Below are positions 36,929 to 45,673 of a DNA stretch of 64,000 bases, piece by piece. Source of the DNA: DYRB01 sp963802205 (lineage in GTDB: Bacteria; Pseudomonadota; Gammaproteobacteria; Chromatiales; Chromatiaceae); contig CAWDHW010000019.1 in assembly GCA_963802205.1 (NCBI GenBank), forward strand, positions 14,823 through 78,822, read 5' to 3'. Under the pieces are notes generated by a model that was not told the origin of the DNA, did not search any database, and saw only the letters and a program-made list of their open reading frames with translations. The position numbers and the translations under genes were made by a program. Numbering within the stretch: the first letter of the stretch is position 1; each line of letters starts with the position of its first letter.

Positions 36929-38054
36929 GCCCTACAACTCGGCCCTGGACTCGGCACCAGAGGCGGATCGACCGGGGCCCTGGCAACGCCTGCACCTGGA
37001 CGGCCCGCTGCTGGTAGGGATCCTGGTGCTGGGCGCCTTCGGCCTGCTGGTCCTGTTCAGTGCCACCGAGCAGGACCCGGGCAAGGAGGAGGCGCAGATG
37101 CTCCGCCTGGCCCTGGCGATGGTCGGGATGCTGGTGGTGGCGCAGATCCCGCCCCGGACCCTGCGCGGGTGGTCCGTGCCGCTGTACCTGATCGGGGTCC
37201 TGATGCTGGTGGCGGTACTGCTGGTAGGGGACATCGGCAAGGGGGCCCAGCGCTGGCTGGACCTGGGGGTGCTGCGCTTCCAGCCATCGGAACTGCTCAA
37301 GCTGGCCGTGCCCATGATGCTGGCCTGGTTCCTGTCCAGTCGCCCCCTGCCGCCGGGTACCCTGCGCATCCTGCTGGGGGCGGTGTTGATTGCGGTGCCG
37401 ACCCTCCTGATCTTCAAGCAGCCGGACCTCGGGACCTCGATCCTGGTGGCGGCGTCCGGGGGCATGGTCCTGTTCCTCGCCGGGATGAGCTGGCGCCTGA
37501 TCGCCGGCCTGGTGGCCCTGGCCGGCGCCCTGGCCCCGGCCCTGTGGTACCTGATGCGCGACTACCAGCGCCAGCGCGTCCTGACCTTTCTCGATCCGAC
37601 CACCGACCCCCTGGGCTCCGGCTACCACATCATCCAGTCGCAGATCGCCATCGGCTCCGGCGGGGTCTACGGCAAGGGCTGGTTCAACGGGACCCAGTCC
37701 CATCTGGAGTTCCTGCCGGAGCGCACGACGGACTTTATCTTCGCCGTGCTGGGCGAAGAGTGGGGGCTGGCCGGCGCCCTGGTTCTCATGGCCATCTACC
37801 TTTTCATCATCTGGCGCGGGCTCTACATCGCGACCCAGGCGCGGGATACCTTCGGTCGGCTCCTGGCCGGCGGTCTGACCCTGATCTTTTTCGTCTATGT
37901 CTTCGTCAATACCGGGATGGTATCCGGGCTGCTGCCCGTGGTAGGTGTGCCGCTGCCCCTGGTGAGCTATGGGGGAACATCCCTAGTGACCATCATGGCC
38001 GGATTCGGTATGATCATGTCTATCCATACGCACAGAAAAAGGCTTCCCGTATAG
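36918..38054 (+). CDS. mrdB: Peptidoglycan glycosyltransferase RodA
   Basis: 378-residue SEDS-family polymerase with ten predicted helices. Conserved features: GDIGKGAQRWLDLGVLRFQPSELLKLAVPMMLAW (the family signature with catalytic-region residues), FKQPDLGTSILVAASG, and the C-terminal FIFAVLGEEWGLAGALVLM and VGVPLPLVSYGGTSLVTIMAGFGM. It polymerises lipid II in the elongasome together with PBP2, whose gene overlaps it. Only 1 nt separates it from mltB, so all are in one transcript. Confidence 0.97.
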   Translation: MATRPYNSALDSAPEADRPGPWQRLHLDGPLLVGILVLGAFGLLVLFSATEQDPGKEEAQMLRLALAMVGMLVVAQIPPRTLRGWSVPLYLIGVLMLVAVLLVGDIGKGAQRWLDLGVLRFQPSELLKLAVPMMLAWFLSSRPLPPGTLRILLGAVLIAVPTLLIFKQPDLGTSILVAASGGMVLFLAGMSWRLIAGLVALAGALAPALWYLMRDYQRQRVLTFLDPTTDPLGSGYHIIQSQIAIGSGGVYGKGWFNGTQSHLEFLPERTTDFIFAVLGEEWGLAGALVLMAIYLFIIWRGLYIATQARDTFGRLLAGGLTLIFFVYVFVNTGMVSGLLPVVGVPLPLVSYGGTSLVTIMAGFGMIMSIHTHRKRLPV

Positions 38055-38055
38055 G

Positions 38056-39186
38056 ATGTTCCTCCGCTTTGCAACTATAAAGCGTGAAGTCCGGATCGGG
38101 GCACGTTGGGAAAAGTGCTTTGGTTTCATAGGGTTTTTGGCGGCCGCATTGCTTGTGGCCACCCCTTGGACGGCCGGTCAGGCCCAGGTCCAACCGAGAC
38201 CCGCCGAGCCCGTGGACTACCGTGTCGCCGCCCGTGACTTCGCCGCCGAGATGGCGCAGCGGCACGGGTTCGACCCCGTTGCCCTGACCTCGCTCATGAA
38301 TCGAGCGCGTTATCGCCAGGAAATCATCGACGCCATGCGTCGCCCCTACGAGGGCAAGCCCTGGGCCGACTACCGGCCGATCTTCCTCACCCAGGCCCGC
38401 ATCGTCGGCGGTACCGCCTTCTGGCAGGGGCAGGCCGACACCCTGCGCCGGGCCGAGCAGGAGTACGGCGTCCCCCCCGAGGTCATCGTCGCCATCATCG
38501 GGGTGGAGACGAGCTACGGGGGCAACCTGGGCAAGCATCGGGTGCTCGATGCCCTGACCACCCTGGGCTTCGCCTATCCGCCGCGGGCGGACTTCTTTCG
38601 GGGGGAACTGGAGCAGTTTCTCCTGCTCGCCCGGGACGAGGCCATAGACCCCGCCCTGGTCACTGGCTCCTACGCCGGGGCCGTCGGCAAGCCGCAGTTC
38701 ATCCCCAGCAGTTACCGGGACTACGCGGTGGACTTCGATGGCGACGGCCGGCGCGACCTCTGGCACAGCGATGCCGATGTGATCGGCAGCGTAGCCAATT
38801 ATCTCCAGCGCCACGGTTGGCGCCGGGATGGGGAGGTCGCCCTGCCGGCCACCCTCGCGGAGGGCACTGGGGAGAATTTGACCGCGGCCGGGGTGGAAGT
38901 GGCCGGGAAGCGGCCGGTCAAACCGCAGACGCAGGCCGTCCGCCTGACGACCGCCGGGGTCAGCACCTCGGCGCCCCTGGACCCCGACACGGTGGTCACC
39001 CTGCTGCGCCTCGATGGCAGGGGGGACGACGGGGCAGAAGACGAATACTGGATCGCATTGGAGAATTTCTACGCGCTTACCCGCTACAACCACAGCAATC
39101 TGTATGCCATGGCCGTGTATCAACTGGGCCGTGAGATCAAGGCGTTGTACTTGGCCAGGGAATCCCGGCAGGCCGCCGCACCGTGA
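38056..39186 (+). CDS. mltB: Lytic murein transglycosylase B
   Basis: 376 residues. The N-terminus has a hydrophobic signal (GFIGFLAAALLVATPWTAGQAQ) with no clear lipobox cysteine after it, so it may be soluble in the periplasm rather than a lipoprotein. The catalytic glutamate is in IIGVETSYGGNLGKHRVLDALTTL, followed by TGSYAGAVGKPQFIPSSYRDYAVDFDGDGRRDLW, the classic MltB calcium-binding segment, and LTRYNHSNLYAMAVYQL. It cleaves glycan strands with 1,6-anhydro formation. The extreme N-terminal residues before the signal are unusual; a start slightly downstream is possible. Confidence 0.95.
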   Translation: MFLRFATIKREVRIGARWEKCFGFIGFLAAALLVATPWTAGQAQVQPRPAEPVDYRVAARDFAAEMAQRHGFDPVALTSLMNRARYRQEIIDAMRRPYEGKPWADYRPIFLTQARIVGGTAFWQGQADTLRRAEQEYGVPPEVIVAIIGVETSYGGNLGKHRVLDALTTLGFAYPPRADFFRGELEQFLLLARDEAIDPALVTGSYAGAVGKPQFIPSSYRDYAVDFDGDGRRDLWHSDADVIGSVANYLQRHGWRRDGEVALPATLAEGTGENLTAAGVEVAGKRPVKPQTQAVRLTTAGVSTSAPLDPDTVVTLLRLDGRGDDGAEDEYWIALENFYALTRYNHSNLYAMAVYQLGREIKALYLARESRQAAAP

Positions 39187-39205
39187 CACAGGACGGGAAA
39201 AAACG

Positions 39206-40500
39206 ATGAATTCACGTACAGCACAACGGCAGGATGGGAACACTGCCTGGCACACACTAAGGCTGATCCTGCTGGTTGGCACCCTGGGCGGTGTCCTCGC
39301 CGGTTGTTCGAGCGCACCGGAACGTATCGAGGCGCCGGTCGTCCAACGCGACCGATCCGGTATCCCGGATGCGGTTCCCAGGGTGGAACCGCGTAGCCGC
39401 TCCGGGAACATGGCATCCTACACCGTCCGCGGACGGCGCTACTTCACCAAGGACGACAGTGCGGGCCATGTGGAGCGCGGTATCGCCTCCTGGTACGGTC
39501 CTGGCTTCCACGGGCGCAAGACCAGCAATGGCGAGCCCTACGACATGAACGCCATGACTGCTGCCCACAAGACCCTGCCCTTGCCCACCTATGCCCGCGT
39601 TACCAACCTGCAAAATGGGAAGACCGCCGTGGTGCGGATCAACGACCGCGGCCCCTTCCACGGGCCCCGGGTGATTGACCTCTCCCGCGCCGCCGCGACC
39701 AAGCTCGGTGTCATCGGCACCGGAACCGCCGAGGTGGAGGTGCGGGCCCTGGACCCGTTGACTACCGAGCCCTCCGCGCCCAATCCCTTCCTGATCGCCG
39801 CCAACAAGCCCAAGGCGGCGGCCCAACCGCAGCCCTTCGTCGATTCCCTGGCAGAGTTCGGCACGGCGCGGTTTGAAGCCCCCACGGCCCCCGTGTTGGC
39901 GGACAGCGGTCGTTCTGCGGCGTCGGAGGCCACGCGCCCCTTCCCCCAACCGGCGCGTCAGTCTGAGCTGGCAAAGGCGCGGGAGTTGGTGGTTGCCGAA
40001 CGCCCGACTCAGAAGACCAGGGCCGAATCCCCCGCTGAGGCCAAGGCGACCAAGGCTGAGGCCCGCCTGGCGGCGAAGGAGGCCGAGGCCAAGGCCCGCG
40101 TGGCAGCGAAGGAGGCCAAGGCCGAGTCCCGTTTGGCCGCCAAGGACACCAAGGCAGCGAAGGGCAAGTCCCTGGCCGAGGTGAGTCCCAAGGGCGGCAA
40201 GGTGGATAAGACAGCCAAGGTCGAGAGAAGCCCGAGAAGGCCGGGAAATCCGATAAGGGCGGTTCTGGCATGTACGTGCAGGTGGGCGCCTTCGGCGACC
40301 GCGCCAATGCCGAGCAGTTGCGCAAGCGCCTGGTCAAGGAACTGGCCAAGCACCAGGTCCAGGTCCGCAGCATCGACGGCAAGGCATCCCAACTCTACAA
40401 GGTCCAGGTCGGCCCCCTGAACTCTCGGGCCAAGGCGAGCGATGTCTCCCAGCAGCTCGCCGCCCTGGGTGTGACCAAGGCCCACGTGGTGGTGGAGTAG
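39206..40500 (+). pseudogene. rlpA: Septal-ring lipoprotein RlpA with SPOR domain, one frameshift
   Basis: Lipoprotein (lipobox GGVLAGCSS) with the double-psi beta-barrel lytic domain (GIASWYGPGFHGRKTSNGEPYDMNAMTAAHKTLPL, VRINDRGPFHGPRVIDLSRAAA). A long Lys/Ala/Glu-rich helical repeat follows (KATKAEARLAAKEAEAKARVAAKEAKAESRLAAKD), then the SPOR domain that binds denuded glycans at the septum (MYVQVGAFGDRANAEQLRKRL... YKVQVGPLNSRAKASDVSQQL). Near 40226 one base is missing: the first frame ends at 40420 with meaningless residues, while SPOR is encoded in another frame up to 40500. Sequencing error or recent mutation. It follows mltB by 19 nt, as in other gammaproteobacteria. Confidence 0.9.
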
Positions 40501-40531
40501 ATCAGCGGACCGAGACGGTCCATACCTTCAC

Positions 40532-40561
40532 GCCCTGCCGCGGAGCCTTTCGCGGCAGGGC
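40532..40561 (+). terminator. Strong hairpin after rlpA
   Basis: GCCCTGCCGCG (40532-40542) pairs perfectly with CGCGGCAGGGC (40551-40561) around an 8-nt loop. No T-run follows, so it may be a Rho-dependent pause or RNA-stabilising structure rather than a true intrinsic terminator. It separates the rod genes from dacA. Confidence 0.55.
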
Positions 40562-40706
40562 CCGTCGTCCCTGCCGCTTCTGCGGATTTCCCCCTTTTTT
40601 TACAGCCTGTTACGGGCGTCCGAAAGGTGAAAGTCCGCGCCGTAAAGGTATAAAATGGCCGCCCTTTGCGGGCCCCCTCTTGTCATTGTCCAACGGAACC
40701 ACGCCG

Positions 40707-41912
40707 ATGAAGTCCGTCGCCTTGCCTTTGCTCCTGTTGTGGCTGCTGCCTGCCCTGGTGGCGGCGGAGCCGAGCCCCAAGGCCCAATCCAAGGTCCCGT
40801 CCAAGGCCACGGCGGTCGCCGCCGCGCCGGCCTCCGTCTCCGGCTCGGCCCTGGCCCCGCCGGAACTGGCGGCCAAGGGCTACCTGTTGGTGGCTCACCC
40901 CGGCGGCCAGGCCCTGGTGGAGTCCCAGGCGGATGAGCGCCTGGACCCCGCCAGCCTCACCAAGATTCTCACCGCCTATGTGGTCTTCCACGAGTTGGCG
41001 GCGGGGCATATCGCCCTCAACGATGAGGTCCTGATCAGCGAGCATGCCTGGCGTACCGGCGGCTCGCGCATGTTCGCCGAGCTTGGCAAGAAGATCTCCC
41101 TGGAGGAATTGGTCAAGGGCATGGTCATCCAGTCCGGCAACGACGCCAGCGTTGCCCTGGCGGAGCATGTGGCCGGCAATGAGGAGTCCTTCGCCAAGCT
41201 CATGAACGAGCACGCCCGGCGCCTGGGGATGACCAACAGCCATTTCACCAATGCCACCGGCCTGCCAGACCCCGAGCACTACTCTACGGCGCGGGACCTG
41301 TCCAAGGTCACAGAGGCGACCATCCGCGAATTCCCCGATTACTACGCCTGGTACGGGATCAAGGAGTACCTCTACAACAACATCAAGCAGCACAACCGCA
41401 ACCGCCTGCTGTGGCGCGACGACGCCGTGGACGGGGTCAAGACCGGTCACACCAAGGATGCCGGCTATTGTCTGGTGGCCTCCGCCAAACGCGACGGCAT
41501 GCGCCTGACCTCGGTGATCCTCGGGGCCGAGAGCGAGGAGGCCCGCGCCAAGGCCAGCCTGGCCTTGCTCAACTATGGTTTCCGCGCCTTCGAGGGCCAC
41601 GCCCTCTATGCCCCGGGCCAGACGCTCGAGAGCCTGCGCATCTGGATGGGCGAGGTCAAAGAACTGCCAGTGGGTCCGGATGGGGAGGTCTATGCCACCA
41701 TCCCGCGCGGGTCCTATGACCAGCTCTCGGCCCACATCCAGAAGAACCCCGATCTGGTCGCACCGGTGGCCAAGGGGGATCGTGTCGGCGACATCGTCGT
41801 CTCCCTGGGGGACAAGGAGATCGGCCGCCAACCCCTGGTGGCCCTGCGCGACGTGGCGGAGGGTGGGCTCTGGGCCAAGATCCGCGATACGGTGCTGCGC
41901 TGGTTCTCCTAG
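40707..41912 (+). CDS. dacA: D-alanyl-D-alanine carboxypeptidase (PBP5/6 family)
   Basis: 401 residues from ATG 40707 (MKSVALPLLLLWLLPALVAAEPS, signal peptide). Penicillin-binding motifs are DPASLTKILTAYVV (SxxK), VIQSGNDASVALAEH (SxN) and DGVKTGHTKDAGYCLV (KTG). The C-terminal beta-rich PBP5 domain ends with an amphipathic helix (GLWAKIRDTVLRWFS) that anchors the protein to the outer face of the inner membrane. It trims pentapeptides. An Ala/Pro-rich insert follows the signal. An upstream in-frame ATG at 40680 would give an unlikely extension. 2 nt precede ybeD. Confidence 0.96.
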   Translation: MKSVALPLLLLWLLPALVAAEPSPKAQSKVPSKATAVAAAPASVSGSALAPPELAAKGYLLVAHPGGQALVESQADERLDPASLTKILTAYVVFHELAAGHIALNDEVLISEHAWRTGGSRMFAELGKKISLEELVKGMVIQSGNDASVALAEHVAGNEESFAKLMNEHARRLGMTNSHFTNATGLPDPEHYSTARDLSKVTEATIREFPDYYAWYGIKEYLYNNIKQHNRNRLLWRDDAVDGVKTGHTKDAGYCLVASAKRDGMRLTSVILGAESEEARAKASLALLNYGFRAFEGHALYAPGQTLESLRIWMGEVKELPVGPDGEVYATIPRGSYDQLSAHIQKNPDLVAPVAKGDRVGDIVVSLGDKEIGRQPLVALRDVAEGGLWAKIRDTVLRWFS

Positions 41913-41914
41913 CG

Positions 41915-42178
41915 ATGTCGGAAGAGACCCTGCTCGAGTTTCCCTGCGTCTTTCCCATCAAGGCCATGGGGCGGGCGGATGGGGATATCGCCGGGGTGGT
42001 GGTGGAGATTGTCCGCCGCCACGCCCCGTGCCTCGACGAGAGCCGGATGACCCTGCGCCCGAGCAGCGAGGGCAAATGGGTGGCGGTCACCCTCACCATC
42101 ACGGCCACCAGCAAGGCCCAACTCGACGCCATCTACAGCGACCTCACCGCCCACGACCAGATCGTTTGGGCCCTGTGA
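41915..42178 (+). CDS. ybeD: YbeD family protein (DUF493/UPF0250)
   Basis: 87 residues with the ferredoxin-like ACT-type fold of YbeD: LLEFPCVFPIKAMGRADGDI, then SSEGKWVAVTLTITATSKAQLDAIYSDLTAHDQIVWAL. Its molecular function is unknown. The position between dacA and lipB is the same as in E. coli (dacA-ybeD-lipB), supporting the identity. It begins 2 nt after dacA and its stop overlaps the GTG start of lipB. Confidence 0.94.
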   Translation: MSEETLLEFPCVFPIKAMGRADGDIAGVVVEIVRRHAPCLDESRMTLRPSSEGKWVAVTLTITATSKAQLDAIYSDLTAHDQIVWAL

Positions 42179-42816
42179 CCGGGTCCGACGGGCCGACTCT
42201 GCACCTGCGCCGCCTGGGACTGGTCGACTATGCGGCGACCTGGGCGGAGATGCGTGCCTTCACCGAAGCCCGAACTGCCGGCAGCGACGATGAGCTTTGG
42301 CTGCTGCAACACCCCCCCGTCTTCACCCTCGGTCAGGCGGGGCGGCCGGAACACATCCTCGCCCCCGGGGCCATCCCGGTGGTCCAGAGCGACCGCGGCG
42401 GCCAGGTCACCTACCACGGCCCGGGTCAGATCGTCGCCTATCTCCTGCTGGATCTGCGCCGCGCCGGGCTGGGGGTGAAGGGGTTGGTGCAACTGCTGGA
42501 GCAGGCGGTCATAGACCTCCTGGCCGACGTTGGCATCCAGGCCCAGGCCCGGGCCGATGCCCCCGGGGTCTATGTGGCCGGGGCCAAGATCGCCTCCCTT
42601 GGCCTGCGTGTGCGCAGGGGTTGCAGCTATCACGGCCTGGCCCTGAATGTGGACATGGACCTGGGGCCCTTCGTCCGCATCAACCCCTGCGGCTATCCTG
42701 GGCTGGCCGTCACCCAGCTTGCCGATCTGGGGGGCCTGCGTGACCTGGACCAGGTGGGGACGGCGCTGTACCGGCAGATCCAGGGGAAACTTGCCGCTGT
42801 GCCTGACGTGGGCTAG
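42175..42816 (+). CDS. lipB: Octanoyl-[ACP]:protein N-octanoyltransferase LipB
   Basis: 213 residues from GTG 42175 (overlapping the ybeD stop as GTGA). LipB moves octanoate from ACP to lipoyl domains; LipA then inserts sulfur. Motifs: LLQHPPVFTLGQAG, SDRGGQVTYHGPGQIVAYLLLDL (the RGGxxTxHGPGQ signature), VAGAKIASLGLRVRRGCSYHGLALNVDMD (catalytic Lys) and INPCGYPGLAVTQL (catalytic Cys). lipA is not adjacent. The TAG stop lies inside the CTAG target duplication of the MITE that follows, so the insertion left the protein intact. Confidence 0.95.
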   Translation: MTGSDGPTLHLRRLGLVDYAATWAEMRAFTEARTAGSDDELWLLQHPPVFTLGQAGRPEHILAPGAIPVVQSDRGGQVTYHGPGQIVAYLLLDLRRAGLGVKGLVQLLEQAVIDLLADVGIQAQARADAPGVYVAGAKIASLGLRVRRGCSYHGLALNVDMDLGPFVRINPCGYPGLAVTQLADLGGLRDLDQVGTALYRQIQGKLAAVPDVG

Positions 42817-42966
42817 GGAAGCGCTGATTAAAGCGCTCCCCGTGCGGGGCAGGGATGCCCCGCCATTTTCGACGGCTGTAAGCCGTTGAACATGGAGCGC
42901 CCCGGGAGTCGCGCCTTGCGGGGCGCGAGCTGATTAAAGCCAAGGATGGCTTTAATCAGCATCTCC
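42817..42966. mobile_element. 150-bp palindrome-rich MITE, copy 2 (CTAG target duplication)
   Basis: Same element as 19418-19567, same orientation, same length, seven substitutions. Ends GGAAGCGCTGATTAAAGC (42817-42834) and GCTTTAATCAGCATCTCC (42949-42966). It is flanked by CTAG at 42813-42816 and 42967-42970, of which the left one contains the lipB stop. In the last hairpin the G-C pair of copy 1 is a T-A pair here (GCTGATTAAAGCC/GGCTTTAATCAGC), a compensatory change. Its strong hairpins may now act as the transcript end of the wall cluster, though no T-run follows. Confidence 0.9.
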
Positions 42967-43070
42967 CTAGGTCCCCCTGGTCCGGGGGTTCAGGCACCCA
43001 ACGCCGCGTTCTCGGCGCGCAGACGCTCCAGTTCGGTGTCTGGACTGTCCGCTGAACGGGTACGCTCGGA

Positions 43071-44096
43071 TTACTCCCAGCGAAACAGCCGCGCGGCGAC
43101 TGTGAGTAGCGCCAGCGCCAGCACGGCCAGCAGGCCGATCTCCGGCAGGACCTCCAGGACCCCAGCCCCGTCGATCATGATCCGCCTGGCTGCGGCGACC
43201 ATGTGCGTGACGGGCAAGACCTGGGACAGGGCCTGGGCGGCAGGGCTGGTCCCCTCCATGGAAAACCAGACCCCGGACAACAGCAGCATGGGCCAGGAGA
43301 TGAGGTTGAGGATGCCGTCGGCCAGCTCCTCGGTGCGCAGTCGTGCGGAGACGATCAGACCCAGGCTGATCAGGCACAGGGCCCCGGAGAGGAAGACCAG
43401 GATCAGGGCCGGGTAGGAGCCGCGCATGGGGAAGCTGAGGAACGCGCAAGCGCCCAGGTAGACGATCAGGCTGGCCCCGAGCACCACCAGGAGCCGCGAG
43501 AGGACCTGGGCGGCGAGAAACTCGAAAGGGGTCAGCGGCGTCGCCTTGAGGCGGCGCAGGACGCCGTTCTTGCGGTAGCGCACCACCACGAAGCCGACCC
43601 CCCAGAGGCTGCTGAACATCACGTTCATGGCCAGCACCCCGGGCAGCACCCAGTCCGCGTAGCTCAGGGCCTCGCCGGTCACGGTTTGCCGTTGGGGGGC
43701 CTGCCCTTCCGGCGGCCCGGCATAGGCCCCCAGCAACAGGCGCTCGGCCAGGTAGCCGCGGGGTGAGTCGAGGTTGACCCAGTAGCCCGGGGTGCCGCTC
43801 AGGTCGAGCAGCAGGTCGAGCTGGTGGCGCTCCACCTTTGGCACGCCCTCGCCCGGGGCGTCCACCGGGACGAAGGTGACATGGCGCGTGGCGAGGAAGG
43901 ACGACGCCGTGCCGGCAGGTCCGTCCGGGCCGCGGATGACCCCGATCTTGAGCAGGTCCTCGGGTGGGCCGCCGAAGATGAAGGCGAAGGCCAGTACCAT
44001 CAGGATCGGCATGAAGATGTTCCAACCGAGTCCGGCGCGGTCGCGGTAGAACTCCCGGTTGCGGGCGACCAGAATCGCGAGGATGCGGCGCCACAT
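43071..44096 (-). CDS. ABC-2 type transporter permease
   Basis: 341 residues with one N-terminal helix (GLGWNIFMPILMVLAFAFIFG), a large extracytoplasmic domain, and five C-terminal helices (LPGVLAMNVMFSSLWGVGFVVV, VLSRLLVVLGASLIVYLGACAFL, ALILVFLSGALCLISLGLIVSARL, GILNLISWPMLLLSGVWFSMEG, LLAVLALALLTVAARLFRWE). This is the YhhJ/ABC2_membrane_3 arrangement of exporters. The LRTEELADGILNLISWPMLLLSGVWF part is the ABC-2 signature. With the ATPase one base upstream it forms a two-gene exporter; the substrate (drug, lipid or polysaccharide) cannot be predicted. Confidence 0.9.
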   Translation of the reverse strand: MWRRILAILVARNREFYRDRAGLGWNIFMPILMVLAFAFIFGGPPEDLLKIGVIRGPDGPAGTASSFLATRHVTFVPVDAPGEGVPKVERHQLDLLLDLSGTPGYWVNLDSPRGYLAERLLLGAYAGPPEGQAPQRQTVTGEALSYADWVLPGVLAMNVMFSSLWGVGFVVVRYRKNGVLRRLKATPLTPFEFLAAQVLSRLLVVLGASLIVYLGACAFLSFPMRGSYPALILVFLSGALCLISLGLIVSARLRTEELADGILNLISWPMLLLSGVWFSMEGTSPAAQALSQVLPVTHMVAAARRIMIDGAGVLEVLPEIGLLAVLALALLTVAARLFRWE

Positions 44097-44097
44097 G

Positions 44098-44979
44098 TCA
44101 GGTCCTCAGGGCGTGCCCGGTCAGCTTGAGGAAAAGGTCCTCGAGGGTTGGCGTCTCCACCCGTAGCTCCGTCAGGTTGGCCCCGATACGTTCCAGGTGC
44201 TCCAGGATGGGGCGTACGTCGTCGCTGTAGATCTCGATGGTACCGCCGCGGACCATGGCGCCCTCGGGCAGTGGCTCGGCAGCGGGCCAGGACCCGTGCG
44301 GGAGGCGCACCGCCGTGGCCGGAAAGTGCGCTCGCACCAGCCCCTGGGGCGGGCCCTGGGCGACGATACGGCCGCGATCGACGATGGCGACCTCGTCGCA
44401 CAGATGCTGCGCCTCCTCCATGTAGTGGGTGGTCAGCAGGATGGTCTTGCCGCGGCCGCGCGCGGTCTCGATCAGTCCCCAGAAGTTGCGTCTGGACTGG
44501 GGGTCTAGGCCGGTGGTGGGCTCGTCGAGGAAGACGAGCTCCGGGTCGTTGATCAGGGCGATGGCCAGCAGGAGCCGCTGGCGCTGGCCGCCGGAGAGGT
44601 GGCGGGTGTCGCGGTCCAGGATCTCCCCCAGGTTGCACAGGGCGACCAGCTCGGCGCGGTCGGCCGTTCTTTCATACAGGCTCGCGAACAGGGTCAGGGA
44701 CTCGGCCACGGTCTGGAAGTCCTGCAACGCGGTGGCCTGGAACTGGATGCCGATGGCCTCGCGATAGGCTGCATCCAGAGGTCGGCCCCGGAACAGTACG
44801 GCCCCGCGGCTCGGGGCCTGGATGCCCTCCAGCAGCTCCAGGGTTGTGGTCTTGCCCGCCCCGTTCGGCCCGAGCAGGCCGAAGCACTGGCCCTGGCGGA
44901 CGTGGAAGGAGATCCCATCCACCGCGCGCACGCCGGGGTATAGGCGGACCAGGTCGCGGGCCTCGATCAGTATGTCCAT
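44098..44979 (-). CDS. ABC-2 exporter ATP-binding protein
   Basis: 293 residues from ATG 44979 (MDILIEARDLVRLYPGVRAVDG). Walker A LLGPNGAGKTTTLELLEG, Q-loop IGIQFQATALQDF, signature HLSGGQRQRLLLAIAL, Walker B PELVFLDEPTTGLDPQ and H-loop ILLTTHYMEEAQHL, the DrrA/CcmA-like exporter class. A C-terminal extension of about 80 residues follows (DDVRPILEHLERIGANLTELRVETPTLEDLFLKLTG), typical for ABC-2 ATPases. An in-frame start at 45027 exists but adds unrelated residues. One base separates it from the permease gene. Confidence 0.93.
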   Translation of the reverse strand: MDILIEARDLVRLYPGVRAVDGISFHVRQGQCFGLLGPNGAGKTTTLELLEGIQAPSRGAVLFRGRPLDAAYREAIGIQFQATALQDFQTVAESLTLFASLYERTADRAELVALCNLGEILDRDTRHLSGGQRQRLLLAIALINDPELVFLDEPTTGLDPQSRRNFWGLIETARGRGKTILLTTHYMEEAQHLCDEVAIVDRGRIVAQGPPQGLVRAHFPATAVRLPHGSWPAAEPLPEGAMVRGGTIEIYSDDVRPILEHLERIGANLTELRVETPTLEDLFLKLTGHALRT

Positions 44980-45185
44980 GGTTCCCCAGGCCTGGCTGTC
45001 TCTGCCTCTCTTTTCTGAGCGATACACTCAACTATACTCAACCTTCCAGGACGGGTGAGCAGTCGGCTGCACATCAAGAGGAAGGTCAGCCGTTCTGACC
45101 ATCTCGACTGGTTACCGGCTATCGCAGCCAGCGCCCCAGGGTCTGCACGCCGGCATTTCCCAACCCAATAAGCAAGAGGTGCGAA

Positions 45186-45545
45186 ATGGAAAAGGCAGAA
45201 CTGAAGAGTTTTGAGAGACCGGATGAGGTTCGGGAATTCCCGAAAGGCCGGGTCGAATTGATCAAGATCGGTGGCGCAACGATTGGTCGCGCGATCTTCG
45301 AGCCGGGTTGGAGATGGGCAACATCTGTCCAGCCTATCGCCAACACGAAAAGCTGTGAGGCCCCTCATTTCCAGTATCACGTTGCAGGTACGATGAAAAT
45401 CGTGATGGATGACGGGACCGAGCTGGAATGCAATCCCGGCGACGTTTCGCTCCTCCCATCCGGCCACGACGCCTGGGTGGTGGGAAACGAGTCGGCGGTC
45501 GTCGTGGACTTCCATGGCATGATCGACTACGCGAGGTCCAAGTAG
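45186..45545 (+). CDS. Cupin-domain protein
   Basis: 119 residues forming one small beta-barrel: GRAIFEPGWRWATSVQPIANTKSCEAPHFQYHVAGTMKIVMDDGTELECNPGDVSLLPSGHDAWVVG. Metal-ligand candidates are His in EAPHFQYHVAG (the first cupin motif) and the histidine in PSGHDAWVV (second motif). Stand-alone cupins of this form are widespread and mostly uncharacterised (metal-dependent oxygenases, isomerases or ligand binders). ATG 45186 follows AGAGGTGCGAA. It sits alone between two divergent or convergent neighbours and no pathway can be inferred. Confidence 0.85.
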   Translation: MEKAELKSFERPDEVREFPKGRVELIKIGGATIGRAIFEPGWRWATSVQPIANTKSCEAPHFQYHVAGTMKIVMDDGTELECNPGDVSLLPSGHDAWVVGNESAVVVDFHGMIDYARSK

Positions 45546-45673
45546 CTGTAAGCGGGCAGTGGCCCTGTGTGCTGGCAAGACCAACCGACAAACGGTCGCA
45601 GCGGACGGCACCGCAGGCCGCCGCTGCACCCATCCCGTTACATGCATCGGTACGCTTGGCACCTCAGGATACC

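Noticed and set aside
40532..40561. Hairpin after rlpA as an intrinsic terminator
   Set aside because: Stem is strong but there is no T-run, so it is listed only as a hairpin/terminator candidate.
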